DNA of 64,000 nucleotides, from positions 5,613,743 through 5,677,742 of the forward strand of contig NC_088778.1 in the NCBI RefSeq assembly GCF_954871325.1. Reading direction: 5' to 3'. The notes beneath the pieces were generated by a model, which was not told where the DNA came from, made no database searches, and saw only the letters and a list, made by a program, of their open reading frames with translations. A program made the translations under genes and the position numbers. Position 1 is the stretch's first letter; each line of letters starts with the position of its first letter. Shown piece by piece: positions 54,026 through 64,000 of this stretch. Source of the DNA: Gordionus sp. m RMFG-2023 (taxonomy: Eukaryota > Nematomorpha > Gordioida > Chordodea > Parachordodidae).

Positions 54026-57000
54026 TCAAATGTCCAATAATATAGAGGCCGGGTCTTCAATATAATTTTTGATACTCTTTAAGAAAGTGACGGCTTCGCG
54101 TCCATCTATCAAACGATGATCGTAAGTTAGTGCCACGTACATCATGGGCCTTATTTCGATCTAATTATTTTGATTGGATAATATATGTAAGATTCGATTA
54201 ATTATTTAATATCCAAAAATAGCGGAAAATTATATTTTATTTTCGATCTAATTATTTTAATTGTATAATATATTGTAAGAATCGATTAATTATTCAATAT
54301 CCAAAAATAAGGAAAATCTTATTTTATTATATGAAATTTAAAACCGTGGTAAAGTATCATTCTATAAGAAATGAATTCAAATTCGTAAAGTGTTCTATAT
54401 ATAAAAATTTCAACCGAAAATATTATATTTCGTAAATTATATCCTCCAACTAAAAAAAAACACCTTTACCAAAAATGATATTAAAAAATTGCTTTTGGTG
54501 ATTGGCTAGGTAAAATCAGCTAAGTAAAGATAATTAGAGATTTTTTAAAATCAAAATATACACACAGCTCAGTGGCAAATTTTTTCAGACCTAGGCATAA
54601 GCCTTGGCGACCCGATTTTTTTTAAAAAGGCATATAGGGGAAACAAACTTAAAATAATTATTTTATTCTCTATTTTAATGTTGTGCGATAAATTTAAATA
54701 TTCAGCAGAAACTTCTGATATTTAATTATGGCCATTTTATTCTAATATAAATGTATAATAAATATTTCTCAACTCTTATTGTGATATTTAACAAGGCAAA
54801 AAAAAATGTAAGATGGAAATATAATATCAATATTTTTAGGGCCATTGGCAGGGATTTTATTGATGTTATTATCGGTCTGGCCTTAGAGTAAGGCTGACCG
54901 ACCGACCTTAAAGGAGTCTAAAGTTAATAGTAATATAGCAATTGTTTCCCTGAAAATTTTGCCCTCATCCTATTCCTTTTAATATTTCGCCCTTCACATG
55001 GTAATTTAGTTGTAATTCTTTCTGATACTTACTATAACTACTCTCTAAGTCAAGCCTCAACTTAAAGATTAAGGCGAATCTTTTAGTATAAAAAGTTGAC
55101 TAAGCCATTTTGGAGTTGACTAAAACTAAGTGATTTAACTGTTCCCTCTCTCCCCTCTTTTTAGGAAAAATAAAGTTATCATATTGATTATTTATTAGAT
55201 TTACTTTGTCGTTAATAACTACGGGCTTCTTAGTTATTGCATGCAAGCCAAGTATAGCAGATTGGGGTAGGTTTATGATCGGGGTACCGAATAAAGAACC
55301 GAACACTCCTCCGTTACTGATGGTAAAGGTCCCTCCATCCATATCCTCTATCGCCAAATTACCTTTCCTTGCCTTTTAATGTTTAAAATTTTTTAGATAA
55401 TAACCTATTAATTACTTATAATTTCTAATTTAAAGGGGGGGGGGATGCGAGTACATAAAACATTCTAACATTTTAAAAGATTACCTTATCACTAAGATAG
55501 GCTACATTCTTTTCGACATCAGCAACGCTCATGTTTTCGCAGTTTCTTATCACGGGTACGACCAAGCCCTTTGCGTAAATTATATTCAAAAATTAATTTG
55601 ATGCTTTCTTTTTATTTGCTTAAAAATAATATTGGTTTAACTAATTTATTTTTTCTTCTTTTTTATTTTACTATTATAAAATATAATTAAAAACTGTAAT
55701 TATGATGGTAGGAGATTAATTAATCTAAACTACTTCCCGTTGTCGTAACTAGTCTTACCAAATTAATAATTAACCAAATAATATATAAATTAAATAAAGA
55801 ACTTAATTGTCATGAACGGTTTTATTAAATAAATTGTTGAAACTAATGAGAATTGAGGAAACAGTAAACTAAAAATAAAAATAACTAAACAAAATATTTT
55901 TATTACTTTATTCTTTTAATCAAAAATTTATCATAAAAAAAATAATGAGAAAAATTATAAAAGTATATAATTATCGTAACTTCAATATAAAAATAATAAT
56001 TTTCGAAAACAAAAATCAATAATTATTTTCTTAAATATATATATATAATGCATCCTTGAAAACATTATCAAATAATATATATTTACAACACCCGTAAGTA
56101 ATTTTACTTCTTGGTCAAATCTAAGAGGTAATTGTTCATTACCATCACATTTATTTCTTTAGACTTCATTTCTCCTAACACTACTATAGAGTTGGGTAAT
56201 TACTATATTTTTAGCCGCTAAAAAAATCTACTAAACCAAGTTTTTAGCCGAAAGATATCACTTTGGCTTCAAGGTTTTCCTTTAAAAGATAGCAGCTCAA
56301 ATTTGAAGGAAACTAATATAAATTAATTAAAACTCCTTAATTACCCCAACTAAACCTATAACTCCCAATTTTTTTTTTTACTTTTGGCGTAGCTACGGCT
56401 ACGCTTATATCCACGTAATCTCTATAAGAAATATGAGAATTATCCTCCATTACGAAAGCGTTTACTATGGGTTGCTTGGTGAGAGCTCGTGCGCTAGCAA
56501 CCACGAAAAAAGAGGCGATTCCAGGCTTAAGACCTGAATGCAGCTCAGAAAAAGTCTTTTTATGACGTTCGCGTAGTGCCATTACTTGACTTTAAATAAT
56601 AAAGTTTTTTTTTTAAAAAAATAATAATAAAGTTGAGCTATTAAATGTTCTTACATAATAATTCTTAATTAAATCTCATAATTAAGATTGACGGGAGGTG
56701 GAAAGAATTTTATGCAAACATGAATACAATCAACAAGGAAGCTAATTATATGAATAAAAGTAGTGCGGGAATATTTTAGAAATTTAGAAAAAGATGGTTA
56801 AACCAGATTCGAGTCGTAAAGTGGAGGCTAGAAAAAAGTTTTTTGACATTGCTACATTCATTATATTAAGATAAGCAAGATAATCTCTTCTTTTTTTAAA
56901 AATAAAGGTTTAAATTTTTTTTTAATGCAGCTGTTAAATTCTAAATTGATTAAAAGTACAGAAAAATCTAAACGTTACTTAAACTAAAGTTGAGACACAA

Positions 57001-57384
57001 ATGGAGTTCAAAGAAAATATTTTCGTGACGCTCACATAGATCGCCTGATTATACAAAATTGGATAAGTGTATACGAACACGAAGATTTTTCCCATACTAA
57101 TTGATCGAGATTCAACATGAATTAAACAAGAGGTTAAATAAAAGTTTATAAAAAAAACATCTTAAAATTCCTAAAAAAGGAGTTTTAAGTAATTTTTATA
57201 TAAAATAATTTAGGAACATAAAACTTTTCTAAAAAAAAATGATTGAGATAAATAAATAAATTTAGGGTTTTTTTTATTCTTTTTACCTCATATCTACTTC
57301 GTTGAAAGTTGTTAACATGGCGGCCGTGTTTTGAGCTTGCTTCAATCTCTCGGCAATCCTTTTCCTCATCCTATTCATCTTAAC
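54026..57384 (-). CDS. DLST: DLST catalytic (2-oxoacid acyltransferase) domain
   Basis: Five exons from [19 protein letters not shown] to the end ASILLDI, about 233 residues, the usual size. Strong landmarks: [33 protein letters not shown] sequence, [17 protein letters not shown] and [17 protein letters not shown] with the catalytic His and Asp. Acceptor choice at 56,589 (AAAG|TCAAGTAATGG) keeps the frame and gives D-M-S-Q-V-M-A-L; a nearer AG does not. Confidence 0.95.
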
Positions 57385-60300
57385 CTTAAGAATGATATTT
57401 TTAAAAAAAATCATTTAAACTAAAATTCAATATATTTAAAAGAGAAGTTAGTAATATTCATTTTTCTTAGCGATTTCAGGTAATTCTATTTTTAAAGAGT
57501 AACAAATCTATGTTATATTTCCCTTTAACCCATTTATTTTTTTAAAACATTTCTCTATGAATTATCATATAGTACATTCTATACCTTCTTTGTTATAGTA
57601 GGATATTTAATTTATGGGTGTGAAATTTTTTTTAATCAAATAAAAATAATGACTTCTTAAAATTAATTCATAAGAATGAAATTTTAAATGACAATTTATA
57701 TTTAAATAATTACATTTACCTGATTTACGATGAAAAATATTTCAAAGTTGAAATTATTTAATAATCTTAAACAGATATTATCGTTAAATTAAACGCTATA
57801 AGAATCTTATTGATATAAAAGAAATTTAAATTTATTAGAAAATAATATTTAGGCCACCTTGGTTTCTGTCCTACTTCCTGATATGGTATGAGGGCTAATA
57901 TCGTCTGTTGGTTTTTGGATTGGTGATACTTTTCCCTGGCTAGCCTTTTGGGATGTGTTAAAGAAGGGCGGAAAAAACTCGGGTTTTTTATCGATTACTC
58001 CGCTAGGTATATTAGTCCTATCTGTTTCTCCGAATGAAGGTTTAATATCTATTGAAACTTTTCTAGGGACTTTAGGTAGATCAGGCATATTCAAAGGAGT
58101 AGATGTCGGAGATTGTTTGGGTGTAGATTTAATGTCTATAAATTTTTTTAAATTTATAATTAAATGGTGCAGCATGTCTTATTTTGAGTTTGTGTGCTAA
58201 TATGATTGTCTAATTTGTGAAAATTTCGCCCCAACTCTTTCTATATTTGTGAAAGTTTTAAATAATATAATGCTTATAATAGGGTTGGTAAAAATCGTGA
58301 TTTTTTTTTATATAAAAATCAAAAAATCGATTTTTTTTTTATTTAAATTTGCGATTTAAACTAAATAAAAAAATCATTTTAATTAAAGAATTACGCGTTA
58401 AGATTATAAAATATCGTTTTTTTTAATTTCAGTTTAATATTATCTTGCAAGTAAAGGACTAATGCTCAAGGGAACAAGTGAGGAAATTTTCGAAAAATAA
58501 AATAATGATATGTTGTAATTTGATATTTTTCCCAAATAAAGAATCGATGATATATAACATACATTTTTTTTTTATAAATTTAACTACCAATTGTTTGCTA
58601 GAATTAATTTATTGTAAAATTTTCTGATTCAAATAAAAATGCCAAATGAAATTTAATTTTTTTATACAAATTTTAGCTATTGTTATTTCTCAACCGTTTA
58701 AGGAATTAGCCCCAATTTAAAACTCTTTAATAGTTTAAAAAATTTGCAAAAGCTTTTCACCACCTTATATGCTAATAAAAAAAATAAATGATAATCGACT
58801 TTCATCCTTTGCTAAACGATACAATCAAGCTTTAACTCTTGCACACTTCTTATCCTACCTTTTAAACCAGAAATATCGAAATTTAACCAATAAAATGGAA
58901 ACAGCAATGGAATACGGGGGGCTCTGTATCCAAACACTTACATTTTATCTATCTTGGCAAAGTTCCAAGCAAATCAGAGCCATTTACCAAAATAATATTT
59001 TCGAATGGTAGATAGCACAAGGAAATTTAATGAAGGATGTAAATATTCTAAAAATGATAAAACAACTATTTACTGCATTTTTATCATCCACTTCAGTCGA
59101 GAGAGTATTCTCATCGTTTGGAGTTGTTCACTCGAATCTAGGAATCGGTGAGGAACGGAAAAGGCAGGGAAATTAGTTATTTTATTTAAGTTAAATTCTA
59201 ATAACAATGTCGACGATATAAATAATACATGTGATTTTCAATACATGTTTTTTATTAATTTTACAAATTAATGATTATTTTTTTATTGTAAATAAATAAA
59301 AAAAATTTTAAAATATGGGTAGATTTTTGATATTAGTTTCGTTTTAATGGAAACTCAAAGAAGAAATAATAGCGCATTCAAGTATAATGAAGCAAGAAAA
59401 TTATCGGAACAGGAAAGTTAGGGCGAGGTCGGATGTGAACGAGTCTCATCCAGGGATTGGCAATTATCAGGACGCGATCCGCCCCAAGTCATCCCATTAT
59501 TATTTCAAAAAAATGAAATTATATGATTTAAAAACCGGAAGCAGTTGTCGATTTTCCTAGTCCTTCACTGCCAATGACACATAACGGCATCTTAGCGTGA
59601 ACTTTTGAACCATCCTCAACTTTTATTTCTTTCAGGACGCCTTTATTGGGTGATGGCACAGGGACCGTAGTCTAATTAAATAGCATATACTTATAAAGTA
59701 AATTGATCATGACACCCCTCCCTCTCCCCTTTGAGATTCGAGTGAAATAATGTATGCAAACTAAAGTACACGTAATCAAAGCAGTGTTTAAATTTTGGTC
59801 CTCTTTTATTTTTGGAGGATCAAGGTATGAAAAAATGATATATATTTAGGCATATCGATTGTCATTTAATTAAAGATTTATTAAAAACTACAGAACTATA
59901 AATAATGATTCTAATATCAAAATAAAGTGAAATTTTTTAATGTAGTAGGTCAGCTTAAGCCCCATTCTAATGTTTAAAATCCTTGTAAAGAATAATGAGC
60001 TTCTATAATTCTTATAAAATTTTAAATAAATGTCATAAAAACCAATCTATATCTATATAAAAAAAACAATTCGAATTCCGGGTTTTCACTTTCGTGGTAG
60101 CAATCATAAAGAAAACAATTTTTGTTAAATTACCTTGCATATATAATTAATTTTTATAATATCTATTAACTATTTTTTTAAAATATTTTATTAGTAATTT
60201 AAAATATTTAAAAAATACGCCTTGTAGATTTTTTACTATAATAATAAAAATTAGTATATAAAAACATTTTAAATAATTTATCGCTTTTTACCATGAAAGC

Positions 60301-63300
60301 GAAACCCTGGATCTTAGTAACATTTACTTAAAAACTTTTAAGACTTGCTGTATATAATTTAAAGTGATAAAATTTTATTTTCCAACACAAAATTTCTGCA
60401 AACTGTTTCTGACTTTCTATTTTTCATAAACTCTTTCCTTCTTTATATTAGCAAACAAATAGAGACATGTTATAAAAAAAAGGCTGTGTTTAGGTTAAAA
60501 TATTAAATACTTTACTTTATCCGTTTCAATTTCACAGAGTGTTTCATCTACTTCTACTTGATCTCCAACATCTGTTATATAAAAAAATTAACATTTTCTA
60601 ACAATTATTTATGAAGATTAAATGAGGATATTTAAAAATGAAAAAAAATTTCAAAAAACTCCGAGAATTTTGACCAAATTTTTTCTAAAAATGTCAAAAT
60701 CTTTTATAAATAAATCTTTTGCAATTTTCGTGTATAAATTTCAAAACTCAGTTTAAAAATATTAATTTTTTTATTTTAACAAATATTTTTTCATTTTTGG
60801 TGACACTAATTAATATCCAAACCTCTAATAAGAGCCAACATACCGTGTACCCTCGATCCCTTAGGTCTTAATACTTAGATGGTATGAGACCAGATAGTTT
60901 AACTTTAATTCCATAGGAAAAGGGTATCCATCTAGCTTGGGATTACACTTGCATACATATTCGCTAAATCTAACACCCACGAAGACTCTCTTTCAGTGGC
61001 GAAAATATAAAAAAAATATTCCGCTAAACAATATTAAATTCTTTCCTGTTGTCATGCAAACCCTCGGAAACTTTGGCCACGAGCCATTTTCCCTCCTGGA
61101 GGAGGTAGGAAGAAAAATTACCCACCTCAAGGTCGATCATAAAGAATATTTATATTCGCCAGAACAATAGCTTAAAAAAATTTGCCGAATAGTATTTTTA
61201 TTAGTCATTTTTTTTAAAATATTTTTTTTGATTTTAACATGATATATATAATGCAAATATATGGTAATGAGCATATACGGTAATATTTTACAAAAAAAAA
61301 TTAATATCTTCTTCCAAAAATATATTAAAATATTTACCTATTTTTATTTTAATAAATAAAATCGTCCCCCTCAAGCTTTTAAAACAAAAAATAACTTTTA
61401 AAGGGTATGATTACATGGTTTCTAAGAAATGAAAATTTTGTCATATTTATATAGTAAAACTTGTCTAATTTGTTTTTGATAATTTGGGTATTTTATAATT
61501 TGACTAAATTATTGGGTCCCAATCAAATTTCTATTATTAGTCTTGACAATTGGGCAATAATCTAGGGTCTCACCAGTGTCCAAATAAGACAGGTTTTACT
61601 ATATTATAGTAAATATATTTTAAATTATAATTTAAAGAAATAAATACAATGATAAATGCATCATGAAAAATAAGAGTGGATTATGAGAATGTAAAAGATT
61701 AATCAAATAACAAGGATGAATATTATTTTAAACTAATAAATATTCAAAAATATAATTATAACAAAATTAAAAACATATTGTAAAAAAAAGGAAGATAAAT
61801 TTATTATAAAAAACAAATTATATATTTATAAAGATCACCAAGTACAATTTAATTGCAAATGTAGTAATACAATATAAATTTTATTCCATAATTTCAATGT
61901 TAATATATTAATAGTAGATATTTAATACTATAAATATCAAGGTTACCTCCTAAGAATGAAGGGGATTCAATAATCTAAAAAATAGGTTACTCTTCTGAGA
62001 ATTTACTGAAAATCTTGCTTCATACCCCCTCCCCCTCCCCATTTCCTTCATGGTGATGACCCCTGAATATATTAAAAATAAAAGCTAATTAAAACTTTTA
62101 ATCCATCTAATATCGCCTTCGGACACTGATTCTGGTAGCTGAGGAACTGATATAATTTGATCATTTGAATGGTTGGCATTTTTCAAAGGATCTTGTGATT
62201 CGTCGGATAATTTGATATTAGATTCTGGGATATCGGATGCTATCCTTGTAGCTTGTTCGTCAATTTTTACACCTTATTTTAATTAGTTTAACTTATAAAC
62301 TACCAAAAAATGAATTATTGGTTTTTCAATATAAAAAATATTTGATTCAAAAATTCAAATCAAACATAAATAAGGGAAATAAATTATTCAACTAATGTAG
62401 AATTTTTATTAATTATTTTATCAAATTATTCATAAATATTAAAAAATTATCAATAAATATCCAAAATTATTCATAAATATCTGACATTATATATATTTAA
62501 CATATTCCTCATGGATTTTTTAAATACTTTATTTCCATATAAAATCTTTTTTTTAAATTTTAACCCATCAATATCAAGATATTGAAGACACAAAAAACTT
62601 TTTTTAAAATTTAATTTTTTTATTGCTACTTTAGTATGAGCATGTTTATATATTAAAATTTAAAAAAAAGAATTAATATGTTTTTTGAATTTTCCAAAAA
62701 TAAAACATCAGGTTTAAAATGAGGTTATTTGTTGGTAAAATAATTTTGAGCATTTCATGTGTATAAATCATCACATTTATCACACTGATATGTCATATCT
62801 ATCTTATATTGCAATGACCTTGACTATCAGCTCTAATTGACATATGACATTTCTCTATCTATCAGATTGAATCAATTAGACACCTTGATTGCCCAGGATG
62901 GTATTGTTTTTCTGATGCATTTCCAATCATAGTACACATTGAAACAATTTTTTAATATAAAATATTGTTATTGAAATTATATATTATATATATATATACA
63001 TTATTTTTAAATAACCTTGTGAATCAGGCCTCTCCAAACTTATGATGAACACTGGTTGATGAGCTTTAACCTTTTCACCCTCTTCAACTAAGATACTTTT
63101 TAAAAATCCCTTGTATGGGCTAGGTATTGGTAAGGCAGTCTATATATTTATGTATTTACATTGTAATATAATCATTGGGATGTGATATTATTAAATATGA
63201 ATAAACTTTATCAGTCTCAATTTCACAAACTATATCATCAACATTTATAGAATCCCCGACACCTATAAAGTTATATATTATATATTTAGAAAATCTTATA

Positions 63301-63601
63301 TAAACTTTTAATCCATCTGATATCTCCTTCTGAAACTGAATCCGCAAAAGCTGGTGAACTTACAGTTTCATCGTTATTGACTATATAATATTATATTTCT
63401 ATAATAAATTCTAAGCTTACATTTATGTGAAGTATGGAAAGTAGAGCTAATACATGGCATGGGTGAAGTTCTTAATTTATATGATGCTAACTGATAATTA
63501 ATGCGAGGAATTTGATAACTATAACAATATACAATAAGAATACATTTAAAAAACTAATATTTATCCTTACATAATAATAGTTCTCTTAAGCACCAAATCT
63601 C
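54026..63601 (-). CDS. DLST: Dihydrolipoyllysine-residue succinyltransferase (2-oxoglutarate dehydrogenase E2) with two lipoyl domains
   Basis: Core of the mitochondrial 2-oxoglutarate dehydrogenase complex: passes succinyl groups from lipoyl-lysine to CoA. Exons: 63,571-63,601 (5' side open), 63,421-63,518, 63,306-63,380, 63,207-63,262, 63,016-63,139, 62,096-62,272, 60,516-60,571, 59,536-59,671, 57,858-58,135, 57,287-57,384, 56,382-56,589, 55,485-55,568, 55,205-55,372, 54,026-54,160. Phases agree at every junction, giving 573 visible codons without a stop. The N-terminus is basic and Ser-rich (SSTFHTSHK), like a mitochondrial presequence. Two lipoyl domains follow, then a Pro/Lys/Ser-rich linker of about 90 residues with no E1/E3-binding domain (normal for DLST), then the catalytic domain with [14 protein letters not shown] and the active site DHRLIDGRE. 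The start codon was not found and may lie beyond the window. Introns of 40 bp to about 1.5 kb occur; several hold transposon debris. Confidence 0.95.
54154..54327. repeat. 87-bp tandem duplication covering the last DLST splice acceptor
   Basis: Two adjacent, slightly diverged copies beginning TTTCGATCTAATTATTTT (54,154 and 54,241). Each contains the minus-strand acceptor TAATTAG|ATCGAA. Only the copy next to the exon leads into the conserved coding sequence. Confidence 0.8.
54328..55204. other. Last DLST intron
   Basis: About 1.04 kb in all (54,161-55,204), AT-rich, with no gene or recognised element apart from the tandem duplication at its 3' end. Confidence 0.6.
55569..56381. other. DLST intron between the two central catalytic exons
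   Basis: 813 bp, AT-rich, no recognised element. Confidence 0.6.
56590..57286. other. DLST intron within the catalytic domain
   Basis: 697 bp, AT-rich, no recognised element or extra exon. Confidence 0.6.
58276..59280 (+). mobile_element. hAT remnant inside a DLST intron
   Basis: Starts with TAGGGTTGGTAAAAATCGTG (58,282), a typical hAT terminus with following AAATCGATTTTTT-type sequence. A frame at 58,769-59,011 is part of the helical region. It is followed in a shifted frame by [18 protein letters not shown], the hAT dimerisation motif (about 59,085-59,150). The right terminus was not recognised. It is inserted antisense to DLST and is dead. Confidence 0.65.
59536..62272 (-). CDS. DLST: DLST lipoyl domain 2 (three exons)
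   Basis: Exons 62,096-62,272 (an acidic, Asn/Ser-rich linker of about 40 residues plus the start of the domain), 60,516-60,571 and 59,536-59,671. It reads [34 protein letters not shown] and [21 protein letters not shown]. The lipoylation Lys is kept. Introns lie at exactly the same places and phases as in domain 1 but are 1.5 and 0.84 kb long. Confidence 0.93.
60937..61170 (+). pseudogene. Fragment of a LINE reverse transcriptase C-terminus in a DLST intron
   Basis: A 77-codon frame containing [27 protein letters not shown]. This resembles the region after the RT thumb in several LINEs ('P.v..TlG......  ...l..igrri'). Neither an endonuclease nor an RT catalytic block is nearby, so it is a short dead piece, antisense to DLST. 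Confidence 0.45.
61171..62095. other. Rest of the 1.5-kb DLST intron between the halves of lipoyl domain 2
   Basis: AT-rich, no recognised element. Confidence 0.5.
63016..63380 (-). CDS. DLST: DLST lipoyl domain 1 (three exons)
   Basis: Exons 63,306-63,380, 63,207-63,262 and 63,016-63,139. It reads [35 protein letters not shown] and [21 protein letters not shown]. The Lys of E-T-D-K-T is the expected lipoylation site. Introns fall after W-I-K (phase 1) and after T-D-K (phase 0). They are only 43 and 67 bp long. Confidence 0.93.
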
Positions 63602-63901
63602 CTATAAAAATGATTATTTTAAAAATTATAATATAAATTACTAAATGGGTAAGAGTAAGATAGCAATTTTCTAATCTAACATAAACATGTTTATAGGTGA
63701 AAAAATAAAGGTATACTTTAAAATATCTAAGCTTCATTTCTTAAAATATTTCACCAAAATATTAAATTCAAGCATTTCTTAGGTTAACGTTAGATAGTGC
63801 AACATTGAACGAATCAATTTTGATAGGATGAAGTGACACTAGTTTATTATTTATAATATTCATAATATTGGAAATAAAATTCGACCAAAAAAGAAATTTT
63901 T

Positions 63902-64000
63902 TTTATTTGAAAGCATTATTTTTCCTCTTTTATCGTCCACAGATTTTCCGTCAGTCAGTAGGCCACTAGGATCAGCTTGTGGCTCGAGCCCTTCAAAATT
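63902..64000 (-). other. Possible exon at the window edge
   Basis: The minus-strand reading from base 64,000 gives NFEGLEPQADPSGLLTDG and KSVDDKRGK in one open frame, with base composition clearly less AT-rich than its surroundings. It could be the last exon of an upstream gene or an early exon of DLST. It does not look like a mitochondrial presequence. No family was recognised. Confidence 0.35.

Overview
The window is AT-rich eukaryotic DNA with intron-split genes, GT/AG splice sites and a very high load of nested transposable elements. The gene and transposon content suggests an animal, most likely an arthropod; a compact, transposon-rich copepod such as a sea louse would fit, but the sequence alone does not prove it. 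All coordinates and translations were read by hand, so exon edges carry an uncertainty of a few bases.

Two host genes are supported, both on the minus strand. (1) A PKC-like AGC protein kinase lies at about 30.2-37.2 kb, in 11 exons whose phases all agree. Its C-lobe resembles atypical PKC. (2) DLST, the E2 subunit of mitochondrial 2-oxoglutarate dehydrogenase, lies at about 54.0-63.6 kb in 14 exons (573 codons visible; the extreme 5' end is not identified). It encodes two lipoyl domains, where animal DLST normally has one. The two domains share the same intron positions and phases, which points to exon duplication.

The rest is mobile DNA. 0.3-3.6 kb: badly decayed Ty3/gypsy fossil. 4.4-5.96 kb: short hAT element with an 8-bp target duplication. 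6.2-15.2 kb: a nest in which a 6.26-kb MULE (intact 479-codon FLYWCH/MULE transposase in three exons, 9-bp target duplication) sits in the end of a decayed hAT, with a smaller inverted-repeat element inside the MULE's own intron. 17.1-18.2 kb: 1.06-kb element with roughly 100-bp inverted repeats and an unassigned HTH reading frame. 19.5-22.1 kb: non-autonomous LTR element with a 51/67-bp minisatellite and an exon-like stretch. 23-28.3 kb: three diverged copies of one segment around a dead LINE. 33.4-34.7 kb: fold-back element in a kinase intron. 37.6-39.8 kb: inverted-repeat element carrying a nested palindromic hAT MITE. 40.7-42.7 kb: RTE-like LINE with a tRNA-like leader, fused to part of the same LTR family seen at 19.5-22.1 kb. 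43.1-52.6 kb: three Ty3/gypsy copies, the youngest (48.4-52.6 kb) inserted at the end of another.

The most notable points are the double-lipoyl DLST; the intact MULE and its nesting history; the LTR family whose 5-bp target duplication (TCCAT) is split across 23.6 kb, implying either a real rearrangement or an assembly misjoin; the fold-back element with 14-bp units; and the tRNA-like leader on the LINE. No rRNA gene, CRISPR array or complete tRNA gene was found.
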